Part shown: positions 1-7,450 of the stretch, in pieces | Position numbering within the stretch: position 1 is the first letter of the stretch | Layout: each line of letters begins with the position of its first letter | IMG/VR virus record: IMGVR_UViG_3300048903_000268 | Coordinates: 1 to 48,804 of that record | Direction: 5' to 3' (one strand) | Length of the DNA stretch: 48,804 nt | Origin: a virus | Program-made: the position numbers and the translations under genes | Notes under the pieces: generated by a model | The model's input: only the letters and a program-made list of their open reading frames with translations | The model's database searches: none | Told to the model about the DNA's origin: nothing

Positions 1-172
1 GGTTGTGGTTGGCGGCCATGATCGTGGTGAATCCGGCCATTTCGATGCCACGGGTCAGGCCTCCGAACCCGGAGAACAGGTCGACTGCGATGAGGTCGTC
101 GTTGCGGAAGCGGCGGCGCTTGGTGGCCGGCCGGTGGGTAGCAGTGCGACGAACGGTCGTGGTCTGGCTCAC
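1..172 (-). CDS. DNA (cytosine-5) methyltransferase, N-terminal part
   Basis: The first 57 codons of a C5 cytosine methyltransferase; the rest runs off the left edge. After a basic leader it reads VDLFSGFGGLTRGIEMAGF, the SAM-binding motif I (FxGxG) that opens this family. The GTG start at 172 is preceded by a strong GGAAGGAG ribosome site. In phages such enzymes act as orphan methylases, often protecting DNA from host restriction. The catalytic PCQ motif and target recognition domain lie outside the window, so activity and specificity cannot be judged. Confidence 0.88.
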   Translation of the reverse strand, partial: MSQTTTVRRTATHRPATKRRRFRNDDLIAVDLFSGFGGLTRGIEMAGFTTIMAANHN

Positions 173-231
173 GGCGGTGCTCCTTCCGGGGTGGGGTGGT
201 GCGGGGTGGTGGCGGCCACCCCGCAGGACGA

Positions 232-795
232 TCAGGCAGACGGCTGGGCGGTGCGCGTCGGACACGAGGGGTAATGGCAGGGGTGGACGTAGGTCTGGCA
301 GCCACACCCCGGAGCGTCGGCGGCCTGGGCCGCGCGGTAGTCGGCGACGTGGTCGGGATGGAGGGGCCCGTCGAGCCACGGGAGCAGGTCGAGACCGACG
401 CCGACCGGGTCGTCGCCGGAGCTGATCTGCTCGACGTAGGCCTGGATGTGGTGGAGGCGGCAGTGCGCGGCTTCGGTCTGCTGCCGGGCCTGCTCCAGCT
501 CGGCGGCGAGTGCGCTGATGGCGGGTGCGACGGCAGGCCAGTCATCACCGTGCGCGCCGTTCTGCCCGGCCGCTTCGAGTACATCGCGGGCTTCGGCGAG
601 CAGGGCTTCGCGCTCGATGGCGCCGACCTGAAGGGTCTCCGCCTGGTCGCGGAAACGGTCCAGCTCAGGCTGCACGACGGCGAGCATCGCGTGGACCAGG
701 CCGACGCGCTGGGCCCTGGGCTTCATGGCGTCAGCGGTGATCGCAGCGGCAACGGCGTCCACGAGCTGCTGGTCGGTGAGCGGAACGGCGGTCAT
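232..795 (-). CDS. hypothetical helical phage protein with Cys/His-rich tail
   Basis: 187 residues from ATG 795, which overlaps the stop of the gene before it as ATGA. The protein is mostly alpha-helical (residues about 10-130, Ala/Glu/Gln-rich, probable coiled coil). It ends with a cluster of Cys and His (CGC, HPCHYPSC) that could bind zinc. A longer in-frame start at 852 has no overlap logic and was not used. Early-operon position suggests a host-takeover or DNA-metabolism accessory role; no function is recognised. Confidence 0.75.
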   Translation of the reverse strand: MTAVPLTDQQLVDAVAAAITADAMKPRAQRVGLVHAMLAVVQPELDRFRDQAETLQVGAIEREALLAEARDVLEAAGQNGAHGDDWPAVAPAISALAAELEQARQQTEAAHCRLHHIQAYVEQISSGDDPVGVGLDLLPWLDGPLHPDHVADYRAAQAADAPGCGCQTYVHPCHYPSCPTRTAQPSA

Positions 796-1064
796 CGGGA
801 CTCCAAGGCGGTGGCGTTGCGGGCAGCTTCCTGGGCCTCGTACTCGGTCCACACCTCGGTGTAGGCGGCGTCATGGGCCTCATCACCGGCCGGGCAGACG
901 GCGCGCTCGGCGTTCTCGGTGGCCGCCCAGTCATGGTCGCGGGCGTCCTCGGCGGCGTGCTCGGGGTCCTCGTGGTGGAGGATCGTGCCGCTGTAGTCGT
1001 TCTCGTGCTCGCCGCCGCAGACGTCGCAGATGACGGTGAAGCAGGTGTGACGCTTGGTGGCCAT
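792..1064 (-). CDS. small zinc-knuckle protein
   Basis: 90 residues. An N-terminal CDVCG knuckle plus a later C..DEAH element suggest a treble-clef or zinc-ribbon fold. It resembles the next upstream gene (1068-1304): both have TC-x(2-3)-V-x-CDxCG near the N-terminus and a VC-x(2-3)-D-x-x-H element near the end, which points to tandem duplication. The gene is translationally coupled to its downstream neighbour. Function unknown. Confidence 0.75.
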   Translation of the reverse strand: MATKRHTCFTVICDVCGGEHENDYSGTILHHEDPEHAAEDARDHDWAATENAERAVCPAGDEAHDAAYTEVWTEYEAQEAARNATALESR

Positions 1065-1067
1065 CGG

Positions 1068-1304
1068 TCAGCCCTCCTGGGCGGTTTCGAAGCGGGTCAC
1101 CGCGTCGGCGGCAAGCAGAGCAGCGTGCTGGTCGTCGTCGCACACGACTCGGCCGTCAGCGAGCTGTGACCAGCCCTGCAACTTGGCGCACGCCAGCGCG
1201 GCGGCCTCGCCGTTGCAGTGCCACGGGCCGTCGTCGGCTTCGCCGTACGTGTAGCCGCACAGGTCGCAGGCGACGAGGACGCAGGTGACGGTGCGGAAGG
1301 CCAC
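1068..1304 (-). CDS. small zinc-knuckle protein, probable paralogue of the adjacent gene
   Basis: 78 residues from GTG 1304. CDLCGY at residues 13-18 and VVCDDDQH further on mirror the neighbouring 792-1064 protein. It is separated from its neighbours by only 3 bases on each side, so it is part of the same early operon. Probable zinc-binding protein of unknown role. Confidence 0.7.
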   Translation of the reverse strand: MAFRTVTCVLVACDLCGYTYGEADDGPWHCNGEAAALACAKLQGWSQLADGRVVCDDDQHAALLAADAVTRFETAQEG

Positions 1305-1307
1305 GGC

Positions 1308-2102
1308 TCAGCCCTCCTGGACGGTCGAGGCGGCGGCGAGCACCGGCGTCGGCTGCGAAGCCTTGGCCCGGTCGTAGGCGGCGACGCCCCAGACGATCGC
1401 GTGACAGCACCACACGAAGTGCCAGGCGTAATCAGTGACGGCCCACTCGGTCGGATCGAACGTGAACGGCTGCTCGTCGCGCGGGGCGTCGTCGGGCCGG
1501 TAGCTGAACTGCCGGACGCCAGCCAGGGCGTCACCCTCATCCCCCAAGCACCAGCCGGCGTAGTCGCCGAGGAGTTCGTCGTCCAGCTCCTCGCGCAGGC
1601 CGTCCATGTAGGCGGCGGACGCGGCACGCACCTCATCGGCGATGCTCTCGGGCAGCTGGCCGTCGGCAACGCCGAGCTCCTCGGCCCGCTCGCTCATGCG
1701 CCCGGCGAGGTCGCCCTCGGCCTCGGCGGTCAGATCGTCGGCAATGTGCTGGCGGAGCAGATCCTCCGAGTAGGCGCGAATCCCAGACCGCGCATCCGCC
1801 GCGTCGAGCTTCTCCTCCCAGTACTGGAGGTTCGGGCCGCCGCGGTAGGCGGACCTGCGGAAGAAGTCGAGCATGTCCTGGCTGCGGCTGAACGTGTAGC
1901 TGCCCATGTCGCCCTTGATGGTCAGGCTGCCGGGCCAGCTGATCAGGTCGAACCAGCAGTGCCCGGTGCCGGGCTGCTGGAGGTGCAGGTGCCGGTACAG
2001 GCCGTCCTCGTGGAGGATCGTCAGCTTGTGCTTGGCGGTGTCGCGCTTGAAGGCGGCGGCGACGCGGGTCTCGATCGGCTCGGCGGGCTGGGTGTTGGTC
2101 AT
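1308..2102 (-). CDS. hypothetical early phage protein
   Basis: 264 residues from ATG 2102, overlapping the preceding stop by 4 bases. The N-terminal half is beta-rich (about residues 25-75, with many aromatic residues). The middle is acidic and helical, and a Trp/Cys-rich patch (WHFVWCCHAIVWG) lies near residue 230. No known catalytic motif was recognised. It sits downstream of the helicase loader, so a role in replication or takeover is possible but not shown. Confidence 0.75.
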   Translation of the reverse strand: MTNTQPAEPIETRVAAAFKRDTAKHKLTILHEDGLYRHLHLQQPGTGHCWFDLISWPGSLTIKGDMGSYTFSRSQDMLDFFRRSAYRGGPNLQYWEEKLDAADARSGIRAYSEDLLRQHIADDLTAEAEGDLAGRMSERAEELGVADGQLPESIADEVRAASAAYMDGLREELDDELLGDYAGWCLGDEGDALAGVRQFSYRPDDAPRDEQPFTFDPTEWAVTDYAWHFVWCCHAIVWGVAAYDRAKASQPTPVLAAASTVQEG

Positions 2103-2317
2103 CGTTGCTGCTCCTGGGTGGTGTCGTTGGCGCCGTTTGGTGTTGAGGCGGCGGCTTCGGTGCGGCTGGGGTGGGGGGTTGGGATGGTGCGGCGTGTGTG
2201 GCGGAGTCGGCAGGGTTTGCCGGGGGCCGCTGCGCAGTGGGGGCAGGGGAGGGCCAGGGCGGGGTTCTGCGGGCCTCGGAGGGCGTCGCGTAGCTCCTGG
2301 GGTGCGGGGCGGCCCAT
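2099..2317 (-). CDS. zinc-finger-like small protein
   Basis: 72 residues from ATG 2317, whose A overlaps the TGA of the helicase loader gene. CPHC followed by CR...HTRR...HPSR gives the C-x2-C...C...H pattern of small zinc-finger proteins that are very common in Streptomyces and their phages. The Pro/Thr/Gln-rich end is probably disordered. Likely nucleic-acid or protein binding; the partner is unknown. Confidence 0.72.
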   Translation of the reverse strand: MGRPAPQELRDALRGPQNPALALPCPHCAAAPGKPCRLRHTRRTIPTPHPSRTEAAASTPNGANDTTQEQQR

Positions 2318-3066
2318 CAGGCGCTCCAGCGGCGGTCTGCGCCGGTCATGGTGACGATGTCGGTCATCTCGACGAGGCGGCTGACGATCCGGTCGCCGAG
2401 GATCAGGTCGAGTCCCTGTCCGGTGGGGCGGCCGGTTTGCTCGTCTCGGGGGGCGAGGCCGGGGTGGTTGCTGGTGAAGATCGTGGGGCGGCACTGGTTG
2501 TACCGCTCGTTGATGAGCCGGTAGGTGACTTCCTCGACCCACTCGCTCGCTTTGGCGGAGCCGAGGTCGTCGAGGAGGAGGAGCGGGATGCGGGCGAGGC
2601 GGTCGAGTTCGGCTTTCTCACCGCGGGGGCTGCCTCCGGGCCGGAGGAGGGCGTACATGTCGGCTGCGGTGGTGACGGTGATCTCGTACCGGCGGGGTCC
2701 GGCTTCGGCGATGAGCCGCAGTGCGGCCCACGCCTGGTGGGTTTTGCCGGTGCCGGTGGTGCCGGTGAGGAGCAACGACCGGGCTTGGTCTGGGTCGTTG
2801 GCGACGTGCTTGGCCCAGGCGGTGACGGCGGGGTCGACGTGGGCGGGGGCGGCGTTGCGGTAGCGGGGCGGGACGGCGGCGGTCCAGCGGGTGAGGGCGA
2901 ACTCGGCGCGGATGCGGCGGTGGTATTCGGGGTGGCCCGGTTCGTCGGGGGTGGGGCCGTCGGTGACGGGGCCGGCGGGGATGTGGCCGAGGCCGCGGGC
3001 GTCGAGGCGGAGCTGGAGTGCGGCGAGGGCTGCGGCGGTGTCCATCCGTTGCGGCTCGGGCATCAT
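2317..3066 (-). CDS. DnaC/IstB-like replicative helicase loader ATPase
   Basis: 249 residues. The AAA+ core has Walker A GTTGTGKT (102-109), Walker B LLLLDDL (162-168) and a sensor-1-like TSN (198-200), the pattern of DnaC/DnaI helicase loaders. The N-terminal 90 residues would be the partner-binding arm. The start at 3066 overlaps the end of the initiator gene as ATGA; MMPEPQ begins after a GGAG site. With the upstream initiator and its repeat array it forms a lambda O/P-like replication module that would recruit the host DnaB helicase. Confidence 0.88.
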   Translation of the reverse strand: MMPEPQRMDTAAALAALQLRLDARGLGHIPAGPVTDGPTPDEPGHPEYHRRIRAEFALTRWTAAVPPRYRNAAPAHVDPAVTAWAKHVANDPDQARSLLLTGTTGTGKTHQAWAALRLIAEAGPRRYEITVTTAADMYALLRPGGSPRGEKAELDRLARIPLLLLDDLGSAKASEWVEEVTYRLINERYNQCRPTIFTSNHPGLAPRDEQTGRPTGQGLDLILGDRIVSRLVEMTDIVTMTGADRRWSA

Positions 3067-3929
3067 CGGCTCCAGCTGTTCTTGTAGACGCTGTGGTCGG
3101 TGGGGTTGGTGTAGGGCTGCCAGTCGCCGACGGCGCGGAGTTGGGGGCGGCCAGCGGGGTCGGGTTCGTCGTCGTAGCAGCCCTTGGTGAGCCAGGTGGC
3201 GGGGTGCTTGGTGAACTTGGGGTCCTCGCTGGCGCGTTCGCGGGCGTAGGCGGTGGCGGCGGTGACGATGTGCTGGGGGTCGGCGCCGCGTTCGATGGCG
3301 GTGCACCAGGCCTTCTTGGCTTCTTCGCGGGCGCGCTTCTTGGGGTAGACGATCCAGAAGGCGCCGAAGGCGTCGAGGTGGTGGTCGGGCGCTTCCCTGG
3401 AAGGGGTAGCCGTGGCTCCCCCTTCGCCCGAAGAAGAGTCTTTATCTGTTGAGGGGTCTGAGGGGTATGAGGAGAAGGGGGGAGCCACGGCACCTTCAGA
3501 GTGAGCCGTGGCTCCTTCTGAATGAGCCCCTGCTCCCCCTTGGGGCCCTGAAGGGGGAGCCTCCGCTCCTCCTAGGGGTAGCCCCTGCTCTCCCTCTGCT
3601 CCGTAAGGGGTAGCGGTGGCTACCCCTTCGAAGTGCGGCACCAGGAACGTCATCCTGGTGCCGGGCACTGCGTACAGCAGCCGGCCGTCCTTGCCCTTGC
3701 CGATCGGGATGCGGAACTCCCAGCCGGCGATCGCGAGCCGCTTGAGGGCATTGCGGACAACGCTGGTGTCCTTGGCGCCGGTCCACCGTGCGAGGTCCTC
3801 GAGGGCCGCCCAGCTCTTACGGGTGGTCTCGTTGGCGTCATCGGCGATCTCGAGGGCCACGGCACGCTGCAGCCCTGTGACCTGCGGGCCCAGGGCGTCC
3901 CGCAGTTGGCGTCGCAGCTCGTAGCCCAC
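3063..3929 (-). CDS. replication initiator-like protein with winged-helix N-terminus
   Basis: 288 residues from GTG 3929 (ribosome site GAAGGA 6 bases upstream). Residues 1-100 look like a winged-helix DNA-binding domain (ALEDLARWTGAKDTSVVRNA). Residues 105-185 are low-complexity Gly/Ala/Ser/Pro encoded by repeated DNA (see the origin candidate). The C-terminal 90 residues (FWIVYPKKRAREEAKKAW... HPATWL) match the C-terminal domain seen in many phage replisome organisers. The layout of DNA-binding head, linker carrying the origin repeats and loader-interacting tail, followed by a DnaC-like gene, parallels lambda O and P. Confidence 0.8.
   Translation of the reverse strand: MGYELRRQLRDALGPQVTGLQRAVALEIADDANETTRKSWAALEDLARWTGAKDTSVVRNALKRLAIAGWEFRIPIGKGKDGRLLYAVPGTRMTFLVPHFEGVATATPYGAEGEQGLPLGGAEAPPSGPQGGAGAHSEGATAHSEGAVAPPFSSYPSDPSTDKDSSSGEGGATATPSREAPDHHLDAFGAFWIVYPKKRAREEAKKAWCTAIERGADPQHIVTAATAYARERASEDPKFTKHPATWLTKGCYDDEPDPAGRPQLRAVGDWQPYTNPTDHSVYKNSWSR
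3399..3630. other. putative replication origin: iteron-like repeats inside the initiator gene
   Basis: About seven imperfect copies of a ~24-bp dyad, consensus GAAGGGGnAGCCGTGGCTCC plus CCTTC. They lie near 3400-3425, 3474-3497, 3502-3519, 3522-3540, 3550-3571, 3574-3597 and 3604-3629. The last is nearly perfect: AAGGGGTAGC (3605-3614) and GCTACCCCTT (3619-3628). Between the first two copies lies the most AT-rich stretch here (GAAGAAGAGTCTTTATCTG, 3430-3448). In lambda-type phages the origin is a set of iterons plus an AT-rich element within the O gene; this arrangement has the same parts. Origin function is inferred. Confidence 0.62.
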
Positions 3930-3966
3930 GTGGGTCCTTCTCTCAGCGTTCGGGTGGTGGTTGGTC

Positions 3967-4002
3967 GCCCGTGGCGGGCGTGCGGTCCGGCCCGCCACGG
4001 GC
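3967..4002. terminator. strong GC hairpin before the replication genes
   Basis: A perfect 13-bp inverted repeat, GCCCGTGGCGGGC (3967-3979) and GCCCGCCACGGGC (3990-4002), with a 10-base loop. It lies in the gap between the 4017-4289 gene and the initiator start at 3929, one of the few non-overlapping junctions of this operon. No T-run follows, so it may be an attenuator, processing site or terminator. Confidence 0.5.
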
Positions 4003-4016
4003 CGTAGAGGGGTGGG

Positions 4017-4289
4017 TCAGGCGGCGAGTTGAGCGGCCCAGGTGTCGAGCTGGCCGGTGCGTTCGGCTGCCTTGCCGACGCAGGCCGGGCACCAGGCGAG
4101 GCCCACGGGCGGAGTGGCGGGGAGCGGGTCGATCAGCACCGTGGTGGAGTGCGTGACGTCGTACCCGCCTGTGCCGCAGAGGGCCTGCCGTCCGGGGTAC
4201 TTGCCGTCCTCGCGCATGATGTGGAGGCGGCGTACCTGTCCTGCGCGGCGCTCGGACCCGTTGTGGTAGCCGCGGTAGAAGGCCCTCAT
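4017..4289 (-). CDS. hypothetical small phage protein with CxxC
   Basis: 90 residues from ATG 4289, overlapping the preceding stop as ATGA. The N-terminus is basic; CG near residue 38 and CPAC near residue 69 are the only possible metal ligands. It resembles small Streptomyces phage proteins of unknown function encoded upstream of replication genes. No catalytic motif was recognised. Confidence 0.72.
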   Translation of the reverse strand: MRAFYRGYHNGSERRAGQVRRLHIMREDGKYPGRQALCGTGGYDVTHSTTVLIDPLPATPPVGLAWCPACVGKAAERTGQLDTWAAQLAA

Positions 4290-4546
4290 GGCGTGCCCCG
4301 CAGGGCGGCAACGATCTGCTCGTCGGTGCCGTACTCGATGAGGTCTGCGAGGGTGGCGTACTCGTCTCGCTCGTCGGCCTGGGTGCAGATGGACCAGCAT
4401 CGGGCGCACAGCATGCGCTTGATGAACTCGGCCCAGCCGTCGGGCATGAACTCGAAGGGGAAGAGGGGCCGCGTCTGCTTGCACTTGGCGCACTGGCCCG
4501 TGGTGGTGTCGGGCATGGGTGTCTCCGATCCGGTCTCGGGGGTCAT
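4286..4546 (-). CDS. zinc-ribbon protein
   Basis: 86 residues. CAKC (residues 19-22) and CARC (47-50) form a four-cysteine zinc-ribbon pattern, followed by an acidic helix. It is coupled at both ends by 4-base overlaps with WhiB upstream and the 4017-4289 gene downstream. A regulatory or protein-binding role is possible; it is not assigned. Confidence 0.72.
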   Translation of the reverse strand: MTPETGSETPMPDTTTGQCAKCKQTRPLFPFEFMPDGWAEFIKRMLCARCWSICTQADERDEYATLADLIEYGTDEQIVAALRGTP

Positions 4547-4893
4547 GCGGCGCGTGCGGCCTTGCGGGCGCTACGTTCGCGGTGGGCTCTGCCCTCGGCG
4601 GCGAGACAGCCCGTGCACGGTTCGCTGCCGGCCCGTCGGTGTGCGGCGGCTCCTGCCTCGGTTCCGCAGTCGGCGGCCAAGCGGTCCCGACGCGGCTTGT
4701 AGCCAGCCTTGGCACGTTCCTTCTCGTCTTCGCCGCCCCAGATGCCGAACTCGCGGTTTCGTCGCGCGAAGTCACGGCACAGGTCCCGCTCGGGGCAGCT
4801 GCGGCAGAGTCTCTTCGCGAACTGGATGTCATTGGGGTTGGTGGAGAAGAACAGGTCCACGTCGTGGCGACGGCAGGGGAGGTCGGTGGTCAC
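4543..4893 (-). CDS. WhiB-family iron-sulfur transcriptional regulator
   Basis: 116 residues from GTG 4893. The four Wbl cysteines are at C7, C30, C33 and C39 (LCRSCPERDLC). The family turn FGIWGG lies at 49-54, followed by a basic tail that would bind DNA. Wbl proteins carry a 4Fe-4S cluster and act with the major sigma factor in actinobacteria, controlling development and redox responses. Some actinophages carry them, and one from a mycobacteriophage interferes with its host counterpart. The extra CTGC motif near residue 93 in the tail is unusual. It overlaps a helix-turn-helix gene upstream. Confidence 0.92.
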   Translation of the reverse strand: MTTDLPCRRHDVDLFFSTNPNDIQFAKRLCRSCPERDLCRDFARRNREFGIWGGEDEKERAKAGYKPRRDRLAADCGTEAGAAAHRRAGSEPCTGCLAAEGRAHRERSARKAARAA

Positions 4894-5189
4894 TTGGTGG
4901 CCTCCTTGCTGGCGCGCCAGCGGAAGATGGTGCGGGTCGTGACGTTGAGGACCGCGGCGAGCTCGGCGGCGGAGAGCTCGTGCTCGTCGGTGATGAGGGT
5001 CCAGGCGAGCCGGGCCTCGGCGGGGTTGAGCGGAACCGTCGGGTGTTCTCCGCCGAGGACCCGCTCGATCGCGTTGAGGTCCACGAGGGGCTGCTGGCCG
5101 ATGGTGGGTTCGGCGTGGATGGTGAGTGGCGCGCGGTAGCGGACGAGTACGTCGCCGAGCTTCCGCTTGGGTCGGGTGATGAGCCTCAC
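4890..5189 (-). CDS. small helix-turn-helix protein
   Basis: 99 residues from GTG 5189. The C-terminal third reads LSAAELAAVLNVTTRTIFRW, a clear helix-turn-helix of sigma-region-4/MerR-like type. The N-terminal part is basic. It lies directly upstream of whiB with a 4-base overlap, so the two are probably co-expressed regulators of early genes. Confidence 0.78.
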   Translation of the reverse strand: MRLITRPKRKLGDVLVRYRAPLTIHAEPTIGQQPLVDLNAIERVLGGEHPTVPLNPAEARLAWTLITDEHELSAAELAAVLNVTTRTIFRWRASKEATK

Positions 5190-5368
5190 CGTGTGCCCCC
5201 TACCTGCTTGGCGTGGGGGCCGAGGATGGCGTCGAGGAGGGCCTGCTCGTCGTCCTGGTTGAGGGCGTTGGCGGCGACGAGGTCGGCGACGCGCTGGTAG
5301 TCCTCGTCGGCGGGTTCGCGGCAGGGCCCGAGGGCCGCGGTCGCGTTGTCGCTGTACGGCTCACTCAC
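5186..5368 (-). CDS. hypothetical small acidic protein
   Basis: 60 residues from GTG 5368, which overlaps the annealing-protein stop as GTGA; this decides the start over an in-frame one at 5401. It is predicted helical (DEDYQRVADLVAANALNQDD) with one cysteine. Function unknown. Confidence 0.65.
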   Translation of the reverse strand: MSEPYSDNATAALGPCREPADEDYQRVADLVAANALNQDDEQALLDAILGPHAKQVGGTR

Positions 5369-6246
5369 TCGGCACCGCCGGGCTGTGCGACGGCCGGCCA
5401 CGGGGCGCCCTCTGCGGGCTGGGCCTGCTCAGCGGGTGCCTGCGGGGCGGCCTGCTGGCTGATCTCGGAGGCGGTGACGCGCTCGGCGGGGAACTCGTCC
5501 TCGATGGTGACGGCGCCCTGCTGGAGGCTCTTGTACGTGACGGTGAGCTGGGCGACGTCGTAGTCGGTCCACTTCTCGGAGGGACGCCCGAACTTCTGGG
5601 CGATCCGGTCCTCGGAGACGCCGAGCCCGTCGAACACCCTGATGGCGTCGGCGATGCGCTGCGGGAGCGGCTTGCCGCCGCCGCCACGCAACGTCTGCGA
5701 GCACAGCTCCTTCGCCTCTTCGACGAACCAGGGCGGCAGGATCGCGAAGATCGCCTCACGGACGCGGCGGGCACCGTTGTTGGCGTTGTTCTCGTAGATG
5801 TCCCGCATGTCGGTGAGCTGCTTCGCACCGTCCTTCGTGTCCCGCTTGTGGGGGACGACGAACGTGGAACTGTTGCGGGAGTTGGTCTGCACATCCCACG
5901 CGAACGCCTGCATCTCGGACTGCCCGTACTCGTCGTCACGCCGCAGCTCGATCAGCCCGTACTGGATGTTGCCCCAGCAGCGGGCGAGCTCCCGGGCGAG
6001 GTGCACCGACGGGCCGGAGACGGCCCCTCCAGCGCGGGGGAACCTGAAGAACGCCCGCTCGGCGAGCGCGGTCTGCTGGCAGGACTGCCGCATCTGCTGC
6101 AGCGCCAAGGTGAGGTTGCGGGGGCACTGCTGGGCGACGACGATCGCGGCCTGGACCTCGGCGACGGCGCGGGACTGCTCCACGGCGGTGCCCTGGCCGA
6201 TGCGGCCCGGCAGCGGGGGCATGTACTGCTCGACGGGGTTGCTCAC
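5365..6246 (-). CDS. probable single-strand annealing (recombination) protein
   Basis: 293 residues from GTG 6246 (GTGA overlap with the exonuclease gene). The core includes GGAVSGPSVHLARELARCWG near residue 75, then DEYGQSEMQAFAWD and NNANNGARRVREAIFAILP. I associate this block with a widespread phage family encoded next to RecE/RecB-type exonucleases. It is not classic RecT, Erf or Rad52 by eye. Coupling to the PD-(D/E)XK exonuclease upstream strongly suggests the annealing half of a two-component recombinase. The Ala/Gln/Pro-rich end resembles SSB-like interaction tails. Confidence 0.62.
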   Translation of the reverse strand: MSNPVEQYMPPLPGRIGQGTAVEQSRAVAEVQAAIVVAQQCPRNLTLALQQMRQSCQQTALAERAFFRFPRAGGAVSGPSVHLARELARCWGNIQYGLIELRRDDEYGQSEMQAFAWDVQTNSRNSSTFVVPHKRDTKDGAKQLTDMRDIYENNANNGARRVREAIFAILPPWFVEEAKELCSQTLRGGGGKPLPQRIADAIRVFDGLGVSEDRIAQKFGRPSEKWTDYDVAQLTVTYKSLQQGAVTIEDEFPAERVTASEISQQAAPQAPAEQAQPAEGAPWPAVAQPGGAE

Positions 6247-7130
6247 TGCATCTCCTGCATCTGACGGTCCTGGGCCCACTGGGGAAGGGAGACGATCTCG
6301 ACCTGGTCGGAGTAGCCGGGCCAGTGGTCGGCGGCGGCGCACTGCTGGTACAGGGAGATCGCTTTGCGGTTGCGCTGGCGGCCGAGCCGCATCGTCACGT
6401 GGTCGAGCTGCACCACCGTGACCAGGTACGGGGCGGTCTTCTCCTGGAACACGAAGACGAACGCGGCACTGTCGTCGGCGACCCCGACCGCGCGGACGGC
6501 GTCGAGGTACCAGGCGGCCTGCTGGTGGTAGCCGTACGTGTGGACGGACTTGGCGATGGCCTCGGGCTCGGCGGAGACAGTCGTCTTGTAGTCGGCGATG
6601 ACCATCCGGCCGCGCCCCGGGGTGGGGAGCCAGTCGAGCCGGGCCCGGCGCCACACGCCGGTGGCGTGGTCGGCCCAGAACAGGGACTGCTCGGGCTCGC
6701 CCGCGCCGGGCGCGAACAGGGCGCTGGCGATGGGGTGCTGGCGGAGAGCGGCGGCCATGTGCTGGACCTGCTGGTATTCGGCCGGCTTGAGGGGGATGCC
6801 GCCGCTCTCCCGGACTTCGCGGACTTTGGCCTTGACGGCACTCGTTCGCCACTCATCGGCGTCGATCCGCACCAGCTCCGGACCGGTACCGAGGACGAGT
6901 CCGTGGGCTGCGGTGCCGTGGTCGAAGACCTTGCGGTGTCGCTGGCCGTGGAGCTGCTCGTGGCGGAACAGGGCCGGGCAGGACGGGGCGAGGAGCTTGC
7001 GGGCGCCGGTGGAGGAGAGGGAGCCGCCAGGTACGGGGTCGGCGTGGTACTGGTCGTTGGTGAGGTCGTAGATGCCGGGCTCGGTGACGATGGGCCCGGC
7101 GGCCGGGGCTTCGGGCAGAATCGCTGTCAC
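6243..7130 (-). CDS. RecE-like PD-(D/E)XK exonuclease
   Basis: 295 residues from GTG 7130. The N-terminus (IYDLTNDQYHAD, then SSTGARKLL) and the HGTAAHG element (71-77) match the RecE C-terminal/DUF3799 nuclease family. The catalytic core is seen as RLDW (D166), IADYKTT (D180, K182) and YHQQAAWY (201-208). Such enzymes resect double-stranded DNA 5'-3' and hand single strands to an annealing protein, here the adjacent 5365-6246 product. Likely roles are genome circularisation, repair and acquisition of new modules. Confidence 0.82.
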   Translation of the reverse strand: MTAILPEAPAAGPIVTEPGIYDLTNDQYHADPVPGGSLSSTGARKLLAPSCPALFRHEQLHGQRHRKVFDHGTAAHGLVLGTGPELVRIDADEWRTSAVKAKVREVRESGGIPLKPAEYQQVQHMAAALRQHPIASALFAPGAGEPEQSLFWADHATGVWRRARLDWLPTPGRGRMVIADYKTTVSAEPEAIAKSVHTYGYHQQAAWYLDAVRAVGVADDSAAFVFVFQEKTAPYLVTVVQLDHVTMRLGRQRNRKAISLYQQCAAADHWPGYSDQVEIVSLPQWAQDRQMQEMQ

Positions 7131-7450
7131 TGGCCCTCGCCCTCCGGGATGACGGTGTAGTAGATGCGCGGGGTGCCGTCGCCGTGGCGGATGAGGTGCC
7201 CTTCGGCGACGAGCCGGTTGAGGTGGCGGCGGATCGTCGAGCGATAGCTGTGCGACTGCCAGAAGCGGCGGAAGACGGGCTTCGCGCGGCCGACGGTCCA
7301 CTCGCCCTGCTCGCGGCCGATGGTGTCGAGGAAGTACTGCTGGAAGGCCAGGCGCTGCTTGTACGGCCAGGCGAGCGGGGGCCGGAGCGCCCAGTGGGGG
7401 CGCCCGGCGGCCGGGGCCGTGGTGGCCCCGGCGGTCGAGGTGATGGTCAC
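7127..7450 (-). CDS. winged-helix DNA-binding protein
   Basis: 107 residues from GTG 7450. After an Ala/Thr-rich leader and a Trp/Phe-rich helix (RLAFQQYFLDTIGREQGEW), the end reads STIRRHLNRLVAEGHLIRHG, a winged-helix recognition helix and wing. Overlapping frames on both sides place it in the recombination operon. Possibly a regulator or DNA-processing accessory. Confidence 0.72.
   Translation of the reverse strand: MTITSTAGATTAPAAGRPHWALRPPLAWPYKQRLAFQQYFLDTIGREQGEWTVGRAKPVFRRFWQSHSYRSTIRRHLNRLVAEGHLIRHGDGTPRIYYTVIPEGEGQ

Noticed and set aside
1218-2354. Long plus-strand open frame (378 codons)
   Set aside because: It is antisense to coupled minus-strand genes and has high-GC shadow composition (Val/Gly/Ala/Arg) with no domain pattern. 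The minus-strand frame has overlaps and ribosome sites.
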